64,000 nt of DNA. Origin: Pseudopyrenochaeta lycopersici (taxonomy: Eukaryota > Ascomycota > Dothideomycetes > Pleosporales > Pseudopyrenochaetaceae). The stretch covers positions 434,001-498,000 of the forward strand of contig NHZP01000019.1 of assembly GCA_003313425.1 (NCBI GenBank), in the 5' to 3' direction. The notes beneath the pieces are model-generated. The model worked only from the letters and a program-made list of their open reading frames with translations. It was not told where the DNA came from and made no database searches. The translations under genes were made by a program, and so were the position numbers. Below, in pieces: positions 13,518 through 23,724 of this stretch; the stretch's first letter is position 1; each line of letters starts with the position of its first letter.

Positions 13518-13529
13518 AGAGGGGAAGGC
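13518..13529 (+). other. Element B polypurine tract
   Basis: AGAGGGGAAGG lies directly upstream of the 3' LTR, where the plus-strand primer of a retrotransposon is expected. Confidence 0.6.
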
Positions 13530-13531
13530 TC

Positions 13532-13762
13532 TGTAATAAAGTATTATAAATCTAAATTTTAGTGTTATAGTATAGTTGCGCTAGACCTCTTCTAGGGCTA
13601 GCGCGCACTGTGATGGACCTGCTTAAAACCTGCGCTGGCTGCGCGGAGCGGGGACGACAAGTATTATTCTCTCCTATAGCTGAGTAACAGCAATACAGAA
13701 CCATCCCTTCACTATTATCTGTGGTGTGAAGCAAGTACTATTGCCTGAAACCATACGTTACA
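13532..13762 (+). repeat. Element B 3' LTR
   Basis: 231 bp, begins TGTAATAAAG and ends ACGTTACA, gapless partner of 7177-7407. Confidence 0.93.
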
Positions 13763-13767
13763 TATAA
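13763..13767. repeat. Target-site duplication of element B, right copy (TATAA)
   Basis: Identical to 7172-7176 and directly adjacent to the 3' LTR. Confidence 0.85.
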
Positions 13768-14053
13768 TATCAGATGCAGTGACCTACCTAAACCATACAT
13801 TAGTCCAAGTTATACTAAGGAGGTTAACAACAACAGAGAAAAAGGCGTATTCTAAAGAATTTATAGATTCTAAATCTAACACAACGTCCGAAGACAAACT
13901 ATCGTAGGCTAAGGGACAGCTAAAAGTCTCTAAGTAAGGGAGGGGAAGGCAATATAAGTAAGTAAAATTACCTTATATATTTACGATATAATAGGAAATA
14001 AATAGGCGGTAAGCTATTATAGATATAAATTTTAGATGCCTAGCGTAGGTGTT

Positions 14054-14114
14054 AGCTAATTAGGATCCGCCCTAGGTGCGACTAGCGTAACCTAGGAAGC
14101 CCTGTAATTAGCTA
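14054..14114 (+). repeat. 61 bp internal repeat of element A, copy 2
   Basis: Gapless match to 2894-2954. It precedes the extra coding-like region of element A. Confidence 0.7.
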
Positions 14115-14279
14115 ACGCGCTAACTTTACGTTTGCGCCTACTAATAATAAAATAAATAGTTAAAAAGTAATAAAAATTACCTGTTATAATTAGTGTAGGT
14201 AAAGGTAAGGTTAAGAAATAATATACAGTAATAAAAGGATAAAAACCCCGCCTGCGAAGCTTGTTACTTCCCTTTTTTA

Positions 14280-17200
14280 ATAATTAACATCTTACTAGCA
14301 GCTAACTATTAACCCTTACTAGACGCTGCTATATTTCACAAACTAGTTTAACTAAGTAAATAATTATAAGCAGTTCTAGAAGGAACCTACTAGGCACCCT
14401 ACCTTAACAATCTGTCGTGCTAAAACTCCTACTGCGGCCTTAGACTCTAGGCTTATTAGATAAGTTAGTAACTTACTTAAATATATCTAACTAGCCTTAA
14501 TTAACGCAGTAAATTACGCGTGTACCTAATCGTAGTATTAACTTCTAGAATTACAGATAATACGTTGTACCTTAGAAGGGTAGGACTACGTTTAAAGACT
14601 TCTATAAGGAACTAGTTAAGCAACCATCGCATGTTCAGAAATATATAGTAACTAAGTAGATAATCTCTTACAGCTTATACGTCGACGAACTCCTTAACCT
14701 AGTTAGTGCGGCTGCTTAGGCATTTAAGAACAACACGGCCCTTATAGCTAAATTCGGAGGTGTATACTAGTTTAACGCCTAGTTTCCTATAGTTAAAGAT
14801 ATTAAGGACTATTAAGCTAAGTAAGGTAGCGAGTTATAATTAGCTATAAGCTACCTTAAGAGCTTACATAAGCCTCTTTTTAATTAGGTTATTAGTATAC
14901 ATATAAGTTCGGTCATATACAGCCATTCAGGCGTTACTAACCTCATATTCCTCCTGCGACAAGTTAAGATTACAGACCTTACGCTATACCTTAACACGGA
15001 ACTTATCTTACAACTCTAAGATCTAAAAAGGCGTTAAGACAAGTTTATAAATATAACTAATATTAGTAACACGAAAGTAACCTTACAAATAATTCCTGCC
15101 TATATAACTTAATTATAGGATAATAAGAACTTAAGGGCGTTAGCTACTAAGAACAGGGTTTAAAAAGGTAATACAGACATTTATACTCGTACGCGTAAGA
15201 ATAATAATAAGCACCTATTCTAGAAAGGAGTACTAAAATAGTTTAAGAAGCTTAAACACTTAAGTAAGACGCGCACTAATATAGTTACGAAGGACGACTA
15301 ATAGCTTATTAAATAAGAACTCTAGATACATATATGCGGGCTTATTATCCCTTAGATTCGCGCTATTAAAGTCGCGAGATTAAGCAGGCAATTAAGTTAG
15401 TCCTCCTGTTAAGGCAGTCTAGGAGTATAGTTACTTATTAAGTATTAGTAACTTTAAAGTAGGTCGCAATCTATAGGAAGCTATTAATATTTACAGCACG
15501 CGTCTATTAATAAGATTATCTAGTCCCCTTAACTTACTTCTTATCTAGAGGCAGAACTAATCTAATTAAATAATATTAGGGCAACCTTAAGAAAAGATAT
15601 CACATATCTAGGTAACTAATTATAATTAATACTGTTAGCCCTAGGACTAATTAGCTTAAAGTAAACTCGCGCAGCTACTTAATTTAGAGACAGCTAAGCA
15701 GGGACGATTAAAGCGCTTAACGTGAACCTAGATATCCTAGAAAGTGTTAAAGGATAAGAAGATTCTATTATTCTAGCTTTCGCCCTATATACTTCTTACA
15801 AGTGTAAGAATAAAGAATTTATTATAGCTAAGATACTTTCATAAATAAAGCTACATAAGAAGGTTAAGATCTAGAAGTAGTTTAAGCTCCTAGAGGAATA
15901 GTACTATAAAACTATTAACTACAGTTAACTATTAGATAAGCAAGGTAACTGTATACCTAATCCTAATTATGTCTGTTACTTTTACTCTACCTATATTACG
16001 TCTTACGTAAGAGTATTCTATTACAGCATAAACTACTGTTAGATCTAGGAAGTCTTACTACCTCTGCAAAGATAAGATTAGAGAATATTAAGCTAACCTA
16101 GTTATATAAGTTCTTTTTATAAAGTTATACTAAGGTAGCCGCACCTATAAGGATCTTAAGAGCTACTAATATAGGCCTGTATAAACTGCACCTAATATTA
16201 ACTAGGAAGCATTTATAGAGACGATAAAGCTTTAACCTTTAATTAACAAATTTAAATAAACAAGGAGTATCGTCTGCGACGTCTTTAGCTAGATCTAGAA
16301 GGATAAGGAACTAGTTAAAATTATTAATAAAAGCTTTAAGATATACGACTACTATACTTACTAGATTAGTAGCAAAGATAACCTTAGTTAGGGACGTACG
16401 ATGTATCACTCGTTACCGCAGCAGCTGGTCCGCAGAGATCTTAAATATTACCTAATCTATGCGGCTATTTGAAGGGAGCCTCACCTTATCTTATACCTAT
16501 ACTACGCTAAATATGTAAAACTAGGTAATAAGACTTACTTCTACTACGTTAATCTTAATATTACTTAGGTAGTTTACTCTAGACGCGGGGTAGACATAAT
16601 TTAAGGCAGTGTCTCTTTTAATAATAAGGACGAATATAACTACACTAAGATATTACTAGGCTTCTATAATATTATTAATAGTTACTAAGAATAGCGCGAG
16701 AACTTAGGTTAAGATAATAGTACAGGGCTAATCAAATTATAGAGTAATGCCACACACTTCCTACAGGAACTAAGGGAGAAGTAGCCTAACGTATAATAGA
16801 CAAAGTAGCTATATAAATAAGGTAAGGTAAGGATTTTAGATCTACGCCTGCCTTATGGCTTAACTAGACTATCTACTATTAAATAACAAACTATACTGCC
16901 CTAGTACGTAAAAGTTAATAATAATATAGAAACTATAGAGGTTCCTAAGATAGGCAGCTACTAATTAATTATAACTACTTATCAGCACCTTACTAAGGCC
17001 CTATGCACGCCCTCTAGTTACCTAAATAAATATAGAGGTATTAAATAGCCTTTCCTAGGAGCTACGTAACCTATTTACAGTTATCCTATCTTATAAGCAG
17101 TAGGTAGCCTTATTAGGTGGGATAACCCTGTTATTTAAGATGCTATGTATAATATCTTTAACCTAGATATAAGTACCTATAAAGATATTATAGCAGAAAT

Positions 17201-17560
17201 CTAAGCTAGCTAAAAAGAGACTGTAAGGATAGTAAAACGTTACTAGGAGATTATTAAGATATACAAAGAAGCTGCGTATTAATTAGACAGTAATATTCCT
17301 TCTTAGTCCTACTTCTTTAATAAAGGAAAGCACCTAGCTTAGATAAGTAAATAGTACGTTTATAATAGAGAAGTTAATAAGGATACGGCCTTATTATAAC
17401 TCCTTGATAAATTAAGCTAGGAGGAACGAGCTTAGCCTGATGCGCTTAACTAACAAACAGCGTCTCTAAGCACCCGTCGCCCTTATAGTAGAACCTTATT
17501 AGTAGGTTTACTATTAAGCCTGTTAAGTTCTCTAGTAAGTATGTTGCCGCCAACTCCTCG
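14280..17560 (+). pseudogene. Extra coding region of element A, including a possible Fe(II)/2OG-dioxygenase-like domain
   Basis: Between the pol end and the right LTR of element A lies + strand sequence that reads as protein once TAG/TAA/TGA stops are ignored, but with no retroviral motif. A first stretch in one frame runs about 14591-14930 (FKDFYKELVKQPSHVQKYIV and on). A second, in another frame, runs without indel from about 16260 to 17320. The latter contains MYHSLPQQLV, LILYLYYAKYVKLG and YFYYVNLNIT, then GSVSFNNKDE and ILLGFYNIIN. Undoing CpA-to-TpA change at two codons (16545-16547 TAC, 16551-16553 AAT) would give H-x-D, and at 16665-16667 a second His. An H-x-D followed by a distal His after a GSVS-type strand is the pattern of double-stranded beta-helix dioxygenases (phytanoyl-CoA hydroxylase or TET/JBP type). 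The family assignment is inference; the long preserved frame is seen directly. Confidence 0.45.
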
Positions 17561-17900
17561 CCCTACTAGGCTTCCTGTTACCTATAACAAGCTTTATAAG
17601 GACCTACTGCTAATAACTAGGCCTACTAGGAAGTTAACTTAGCAGCTAGGAAGGAGCGAGGGAAGTAAGGGGACTTAACGCAGCTAGTAGATTCAGAGCT
17701 AAAAGGTTAAGCGAATCTAAGAGATAGAGGATGAGGAGTAAGAGATATAAGGAGATGAGGTGTAGGTTGGGGGACAGTCTGAGATCTCTTTCCTTTGTAG
17801 TTATTTATATTCTATCTTAGGTTAAGTTAACCTTTTTCCTTTATTATTTTCTTTTATTTTACCTCTTATAATAGGATGCTAAGCTTTATAGGGCAAAGCT

Positions 17901-17917
17901 CTTAAGTAGGGGAGGTA
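17901..17917 (+). other. Element A polypurine tract
   Basis: AAGTAGGGGAGGTA immediately precedes the TGTGC start of the right LTR. Confidence 0.6.
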
Positions 17918-18245
17918 TGTGCTAATGCACTTGGTGACGTAGTTACTAAGGGCATCTTAGCTAGGATTAGGTAGGCTTAGCTGGGAAATCCGGGTATAAA
18001 GGTAGATAGATAGGACCTCCTTAGGAGGCATCGAATCCACTAAGTACCACCCACGCCGTACTGTCAAGTCCTGCTTCACCAGAGTCTTGATTATTTAATT
18101 CATCGTTACCTATCCACCTTTGTCTACCTTGTTACCTGTCCCCGCACCTCACCATCTCGACCAACACGAGATGCTCAGTTGCTTCCACTGCGCGCAAGGC
18201 TACCATCAAAAGGGAGAAGTTGGCTGAGGCCTCTGTTCCTGCACA
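17918..18245 (+). repeat. Element A 3' LTR
   Basis: 328 bp from TGTGCTAATG to CCTGCACA with complementary ends TGTGC/GCACA. A TATAAAG box lies at about 17994. It retains many CpA sites lost in the left copy. The bases CTATC that follow (18246-18250) should be the target-site duplication; the partner lies off the window. Confidence 0.88.
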
Positions 18246-19265
18246 CTATCTAAAGATCCCGCAACAGGAATTAAGTATAACGCTATCTTTAATATAGTCT
18301 GCAGGTTTATAAAAGCAGCAGAGATAATACTATTTAGAAATAACTATAATATAGAACAACTAGCGTTTATTGTCTTAGACAGACTAATATAATATCATAG
18401 TATACCTAAGTCTATTATAAGTAATAGAGACAAGCTCTTTATATCCAACTTCTAGTCTACCCTAATAGCTGCGATAGGAACAAAGAGAAAGTTATTAACA
18501 GCCTATTACCTATAAACAGACAGATAGACAGAAAGAACAAACAGAATAATAAAGACCTACCTAAGAATTTACAGTAATTAATAATAAAATAATTAAGTCT
18601 TATTATTACTAATAGCATAACTAGCCTATAATAACAAATTGTTAGAATTAACTAGAAAGACACTATTCTTTACTAACTATAGGAGACACCCTAATCTCTT
18701 TATAAAGTTATATCCTAGTAGAAAAACTAAAGTAGCTATAAAAATAGCTAAAGAAATAAAGAAAATATATAAATAACTCTAAGAGAACCTTAAGAAAGTA
18801 TAACGTAATAGTATTTCCTACTAGAATAAGAAAAGAAAAATAGTACTTTAGCTAAAAAAGGGGGATAAAGTATACTTACTTATAAAGAACCTACGTAATA
18901 AGTAACTAAGTAAGGGACTTAATTATGTTAAGGTTAGACTATTTTTAGTTAAAGAACAAAACAGACCTATAAATTATATACTTAAGCTACTACTAGATAT
19001 AAAGATCTACCTACACTTCTATATCTCTAAGCTAGAACTAGCTAACCCTACTATACTATTATAAAAAATATTCTAGTACGAACTAGAAGAAGAAAACGAG
19101 TTTAAAGTTAAGAAAATCTAGGGATACTAATAAAATAGAAGAGTTAATAACCTAGAACTAAGCTTCAGCTACCTAGTTAAATAAAAAGAATACTTAAGCG
19201 TAGAAAGTACGTAGGAACTACTAGAAAACCTAAGAAACTACTAAGAAAAAATTAGAGAATATTAG
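18246..19265 (+). pseudogene. Element C integrase and chromodomain remnant
   Basis: The frame reads LSKDPATGIKYNAIF, then IPKSIISNRDKLF (IISDRD with Asp changed to Asn), then TAYYL*TDR*TERTN, which corresponds to the conserved AYHPQTDGQTER motif. A YLRIY segment closes the IN core. The IN C-terminal region near 18900-19040 ends in HFYISKLEL (from HPVFHVSLL-type). At about 19095-19262 a chromodomain remnant shows FKVKKI, YLVK and TWELLENL-type residues. Chromodomains target such elements to heterochromatin. The frame is continuous apart from RIP stops. Confidence 0.78.
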
Positions 19266-19359
19266 GAAAGAGAGGAAAGAAAGAAAAAGAAATAACAGAC
19301 CTAGGGAACTTATTATAACTCTAAGGTTACTTAGCTAGAAGACTTTAACAGTCCTAGCT

Positions 19360-19870
19360 CCTAGAATAAGGACTAGTCTATAACAGCGGCACCTAAGGGG
19401 GCCCTAGGGTTAACTAAGGCTAACTTAGAGTTTAAGGACTCTAACGCTTTAAGGCGCTTAATGTTCTCTACATCCGCGAGACCCTTATTAAATAATCTCG
19501 CCTCTTTCTTCTTTAATAACTTCTGTTACTTACGCAGGCGTTTCTGTTTTAAGCGCGCTGCGGTAATATAATTAAACACTGCCTACACTAGCCGCTCATC
19601 CTTATTAATAGCCTTTTCTACTACTTTATCTTGTTAGTCTAGATCTGCTAACTCCTTATTAATCTTTAAGAAATCTAGAACTGGGACGTTAATAGGTATA
19701 TATTCTACCTACTCCCTAACTCCCTTATAATTCCTGTACTTTATAGACAGAGAAGATATCTAATAACCTAGGTTGTTTTCTACACACCGCTTATAGGACA
19801 CTATTACGTCCTAACCTTTATTATTTATTTAATCTCTGCGTTTTTAGTAATAGTATATAGCCTAGGAGGA
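19360..19870 (-). pseudogene. Antisense coding-like frame within element C, unknown
   Basis: On the minus strand, between the chromodomain end and the 3' LTR, one frame reads as a basic, helical protein broken only by RIP-type stops. Segments such as SYKRCVENNLGY, SIKYRNYKGVRE, VPVLDFLKINKELADLD and ARLKQKRLRK are visible. It has no RT, integrase or zinc-knuckle motif. It could be an antisense ORF of the retrotransposon or the remnant of another element inserted in the opposite direction. No family is recognised. Confidence 0.4.
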
Positions 19871-19917
19871 CATTAGATTAACTTATAAGGACATAAGTTA
19901 TTAGAGGAGGGGGATAG

Positions 19918-20350
19918 TGTTACAACTAAAGAATATACTAAAGGACAGCTACCTTAAGAAGCCCCGTGACCTAGTACGTGCGCCTAGACATAAGGCTGCA
20001 CCTAAGAAAACACGTGACTTATTATAAGTCTTATAGTCTTAGGAATCTTATATACTAATATATAATCTTAGTATAAGACTTAATAAGAATAGCATAGTCT
20101 TATAAGACTCCTTATATATATAGATTACTGTAATAAACCCTTATAGCTTATTATGTTTAACTTAATATTATACTCTATAGTATAGTAATAGTAATACTAA
20201 TTATTCTTAACCCTTAGTACTTTTTATAAAAGCACCCTCTTACTATATTAGTATTAAACCCCCTTCTATCTAGTCCCTTACTCTATCCTAGAGAACTAAC
20301 CTTGCGATCTTATTAGTTATCCTTACTAATAGCTTTTAAGATTCTTCACA
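19918..20350 (+). repeat. Probable element C 3' LTR
   Basis: It starts TGTTACAAC right after the purine tract TTAGAGGAGGGGGATAG. Inside are a TATATATATAG box near 20113 and AATAAA near 20134, as in an LTR promoter and polyadenylation region. The right end (TTCACA at 20345-20350) is a guess because no second copy is in the window. Confidence 0.5.
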
Positions 20351-21387
20351 ATAACTCCTCTCCTTACCTTATTTCTTTCTTAATACTTTTCTCTTACCTC
20401 ATCCTATATTATAAAGTAAATAAATATAATCTTTTACCTTAATCTTAATAAAAATTAACTTAATATATAAGATAATTATATTTTATAAGGTATATATATT
20501 TAAATAATTATTATATAACTATATAATATAAGAAAGAGGTAGAATAGTTATAAATATATCTACTTTAACTACTACTACTATAACAGCCTTAGGTTTAAAT
20601 CTAGGTATAAGTAATAAACCTTCTTCTAATCTATACTTATATAACCTAACTAACTCTTAGGCTTATATAGCTATAACTTAGTATATAAGTAGTACTTACC
20701 TAGATTTAGTGCTTTAAGGCTAATACTATAATATAAATCCCTCTTAAATATTAGAGTTATATAACTAATAAATTTATAAGACTAATAGAGAGAGATATAT
20801 AATAAGAGTACCTATAATATTAAGTCTTAGTTAACGTATATAAAAGAATTATAAATTTATAGTAGTTAGCTATTATATATTAATGCTATACTTATCTAAA
20901 GCTATAAATAAGAAAATCTTAAAGTAAGTTCTCTTCTAAAATTAGTTATATAATACTAAAATATATAAGTATATAGTAATTATTACTTAGCTACTAGTCT
21001 AAGGCTATTTACTAGTTATATAAGCCTTCTAGGCGCTTAGAATAGTACTTATAGAAACTATAAGTAGTAAGACTATAGCGTAAGGTACTCTACTTAGAGA
21101 GTATTAGATAATAATAAGGAAGAAGATAAGGAGGAAGAAGATAAGGAGGAAGAAGATAAGGAGGAAGAAGACGAGGAAGAAGACAAGGAGGAAGAAGATA
21201 AGAAGGAAGAGGAAGAAAATAAGGAGGAAGAAGGCTTAGATAAGTAGGGGAAAGAGAAAAAATAAGACAATAGGAGTTAAAGGTACTTAGTATAATACCT
21301 AATATAATTAATAGTTTTAGTTTTATTTCCTTTTTATTTTTTATACTATAATTTATACTTATACAATAATTAATATTAGTTATTTTA
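20351..21387. other. AT-rich, RIP-like remnant sequence
   Basis: Very TA-rich DNA rich in TATA, with no recognisable domain on either strand. It ends in the purine repeat at 21113-21243 and stops sharply at about 21388, where base composition becomes genic. Confidence 0.6.
21113..21243 (+). repeat. Imperfect purine-rich tandem repeat (about 15 bp unit)
   Basis: Repeats of AAGATAAGGAGGAAG and close variants. In one + frame it reads as an acidic Glu/Asp/Lys run (EEDKE units). It lies at the outer edge of the TE block. Confidence 0.75.
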
Positions 21388-21412
21388 GAGGTTTTGGTTT
21401 TCCTCGGCTCGG
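21388..21412 (+). repeat. Short dispersed repeat, copy 1 (inverted relative to 31487-31512)
   Basis: GAGGTTTTGGTTTTCC followed by TCGGCTCGG. The reverse complement of 31487-31512 is nearly identical, and both copies are followed in the same sense by AAGGCTATTG. It marks the exact border between RIP-altered and normal DNA. Confidence 0.55.
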
Positions 21413-21747
21413 AAAAAGGCTATTGCACTACACCCTGTAATCGTCCGCCGTAGTAGCCAACCGAAGACGCCCGCCCAGGACTCGGAAAACCGGGCTAGTG
21501 TCGCTGTGCTCGATGCTTAGCGCAACGCAACGTGCCTACCTCATACAGAAGAATGCACATACGGCACTCCCGTGCGCGGGCGGTTAGTGCTTATCGCCGC
21601 CAAGTTTGCACTGATGGGATTTGTTTGAATCCCGCTAGGAAATCGAGGCGAATACTCCATCTGCGGTTTCAAGTATTTAAATGTCCAATTCATTGATGCT
21701 CACAGGAATCCACGCTTATCCGCGCCTTTCCTTGAGACTTACAAGAT
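21413..21747 (+). promoter_or_regulatory. Presumed promoter and 5' UTR of the MFS gene
   Basis: 335 bp of normal composition between the TE border and the MFS start codon. GTATTTAAATG at about 21672-21682 is the only TATA-like sequence near the gene. No regulator site can be named. Confidence 0.4.
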
Positions 21748-23724
21748 ATGGCTCAACCACAGCCGTTGCTTCAAAGCACAGGCGGTGGTGCCACTTCTCA
21801 ACCTGCCAGTTCCGAGCCATCCATGGGAGCAAGTGCGCCCGACGCACCCAGCGAGCTCTCGCACGATGCCGAGCCATCTTCAGAACCGGAAAAGCAACTC
21901 GAGGATCAGGCCTCTCGACTCCCTTTCCCGCGCCTGATGGCTGCGTACCTGTGTCTCTGCTTATGCTACTTCACCTCGTACTTGGACATGAACGCGGTGA
22001 CGACGGCGCTGCCAACTATTGCAGATGCCCTCAATGCCGGCCCTTCCATCACTTGGGCCGGAACGGCCTACTTGCTAGGCCAGACAGCATTCCAGCCGCT
22101 CTACGGTCGGCTATCTGACATCACGGGACGAAAGCCTATCCTGCTGGTCTCGGTCACGTGTATCATGGTCGGTGGGCTGCTGTGTGGCTTTGCCCGCACT
22201 CCGTCTTGGCTCTATGTCGCCCGCGCATTGAGCGGCGTTGGCGGTGGCGGTATTAGCTCTCTTGTCGCCATTATTGTAAGCGATCTCGTCAGCCTTAAGG
22301 AGCGTGGTAAGTATCAGGGCATGATCAGCCTGGCCATTGGAGCCGGCGCCACAGCTGGACCATTCGCCGCCGCCAGCCTCGTCCGCTATCCCGACGGTTG
22401 GCGATGGACTTTCTGGGTCCCAGCTGTCCTGGCTGCCTTTTGTCTCGTCCTGTTGTTGCTTCTCTTGCCCCTCAAGCCAGTAACGGGACGATGGCAAGAC
22501 AAGGTCAAGAAGATTGACTGGCTTGGGATTGCGGCATCCGTCTCAGGTATTGTTCTTTTGCTTGTAAGTGTGTCCATGTATTTTCTCGAGCAACTGCCAT
22601 CGTGATGCTGATCTGGGGGATCTGTGGAACGATAGGTTCCCATCAGTTCAGGTGGCAGCATTTGGCCATGGCGTAGCGCGTACACTATTCCCATGATCAT
22701 TATCGGCGGCCTTTGTCTTATCGCCTTTGCTTTATACGAAGGTTATGGGGCGAAGCTGCCCATCATGCCGTGGCGTCTCTTCCAGCGGCGGTCCCCGGCT
22801 ATCCTCTTAGCACAGGGCGCTCTCCACGACTTTGTGTGGCAGACCACGCAGTACTTCATCCCTCTTTACTTGCAGACCGTCCGGGGCTATACACCCCTGC
22901 AAAGCGCAACTCTGATACTGCCCTTCCTCCTGGCTCAGAGCCTCGCTGGTGCTTCTTCCGGCCCCATCATGTCCAAGTTAGCTCGGTACGTAGTCAGCCG
23001 CACTTTGCCTTGGCAGACGATTGTTCTGATGATACGGTCTCTCCTTTAGGTACGGACCCGTCCTTCGGACAGGTTTTTTTCTCTGGTCTCTCGGAGCTGG
23101 CCTGAAGCTCGTCTTCTCGCGCACGACCCCACTGGCCGCGTACGTGGTGATTCTGGCAATCGAAGGGGCAGGAGTAGGTTTTGTGCATCAGCCAGGTGAG
23201 CATCTGTCCTGCAATTATGCACTCATGGCCTTGTCAGTTTTGCGCTGACCATTGTCCTCCTGACGTCAGGGCTCGTCGCTCTGCAGGCTCTGAGCCGGCC
23301 AGAAGACCGTGCTGTCGCCACGTCGACCCGCAACCTGTTGCGCTCCCTCGGCGGCGTGGCTGGAGTTGCTGTGTCTACGGCGCTGCAGTATGGAGTTACA
23401 GAGGCAGCTGTACGTGCGCGGATCCCCGCAGAGCTGGTGCCGGCTGTGATGGATGGGCGCTGGCGTCCAGGCGACCCGGCCACGGCTGGTCAGGACACCG
23501 CTATTCTAGATGCACGTATGAAGGGTTTCCAGGCCGTTTTTACCATGCTAGTGCCCCTTATGGCACTCTGTCTGCTAGGCAGCCTTTTTGTGTCCGATGA
23601 AATTTTGAAGGGCGATGAGAAGAAAGACGATAGGCCAACGCCGGCACCGGTTGTAGCAGATTTAGCCCCACCACTGAGTATTCCGACCAAAGATTCCAGT
23701 GTTGAGAAGACGGCAAGTGTGTAA
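21748..23724 (+). CDS. MFS multidrug/toxin efflux transporter (DHA2-like)
   Basis: Model: join 21748-22563, 22636-22985, 23050-23195, 23270-23724; 588 aa with three introns of 72, 64 and 74 bp. Phases agree and family sequence is continuous across each junction (GIVLLL/VPISSGG; KLAR/YGPV; HQP-G-LVALQ). A hydrophilic N-terminus of about 60 residues precedes the first membrane segment. Motif A (GRLSDITGRKPIL, about residue 119) and a GAGATAGP antiporter-type segment are present, as are segments typical of the 14-helix drug:H+ antiporter branch (LPIMPWRLF, PLYLQTVRG). The protein should sit in the plasma membrane and export small molecules; the substrate cannot be told. No biosynthetic gene adjoins it; it stands alone beside the TE block. 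The reading frame is intact and shows no RIP stops. Confidence 0.85.

Larger units (their letters stand above)
7177..13762 (+). mobile_element. Element B: complete nested Gypsy LTR retrotransposon, 6,586 bp
   Basis: Two 231 bp LTRs (7177-7407 and 13532-13762) align without gaps, differ only by transitions and have complementary ends (TGTAAC ... GTTACA). A 5 bp TATAA duplication flanks the element and a purine tract precedes the 3' LTR. Inside are gag with a zinc knuckle, then protease/RT/RNase H/integrase remnants. It sits in element A between the end of pol and the extra 3' coding region. It is RIP-inactivated throughout, with codon frames preserved in length but interrupted by many TAG/TAA stops. 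Because it lies inside element A it inserted later than A. Confidence 0.93.
1..18245 (+). mobile_element. Element A: large RIP-degraded Gypsy LTR retrotransposon (5' end off window), interrupted by element B
   Basis: The first 197 bases match 18049-18245 end to end, differing at 16 positions, all transitions. The right copy is the end of a 328 bp LTR at 17918-18245 that begins TGTGC, ends GCACA and is preceded by a purine-rich tract. The left copy is therefore the end of the 5' LTR, whose start lies off the window. Removing nested element B leaves about 11.1 kb of internal sequence, so the whole element would be near 11.8 kb, long for a fungal Gypsy element. Degraded gag, protease, reverse transcriptase, RNase H and integrase run from left to right, followed by an additional coding-like region. 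It is inserted in the integrase of element C. Every coding part is full of stop codons, so it is not autonomous. Confidence 0.85.
18246..20350 (+). mobile_element. Element C: 3' part of a chromodomain Gypsy retrotransposon (chromovirus)
   Basis: Immediately after the end of element A the sequence resumes inside a Gypsy integrase core (LSKDPATGIKYNAIF) and continues through the IN C-terminus, a chromodomain, a purine tract and a probable LTR. The upstream part of the element must lie left of the window. Stops and Y/N replacements show the same RIP pattern as elements A and B. Confidence 0.8.

Noticed and set aside
21605..21645. tRNA-like T-arm (GGGATTTGTTTGAATCCC)
   Set aside because: No matching acceptor stem, D-arm or anticodon arm could be placed around it.
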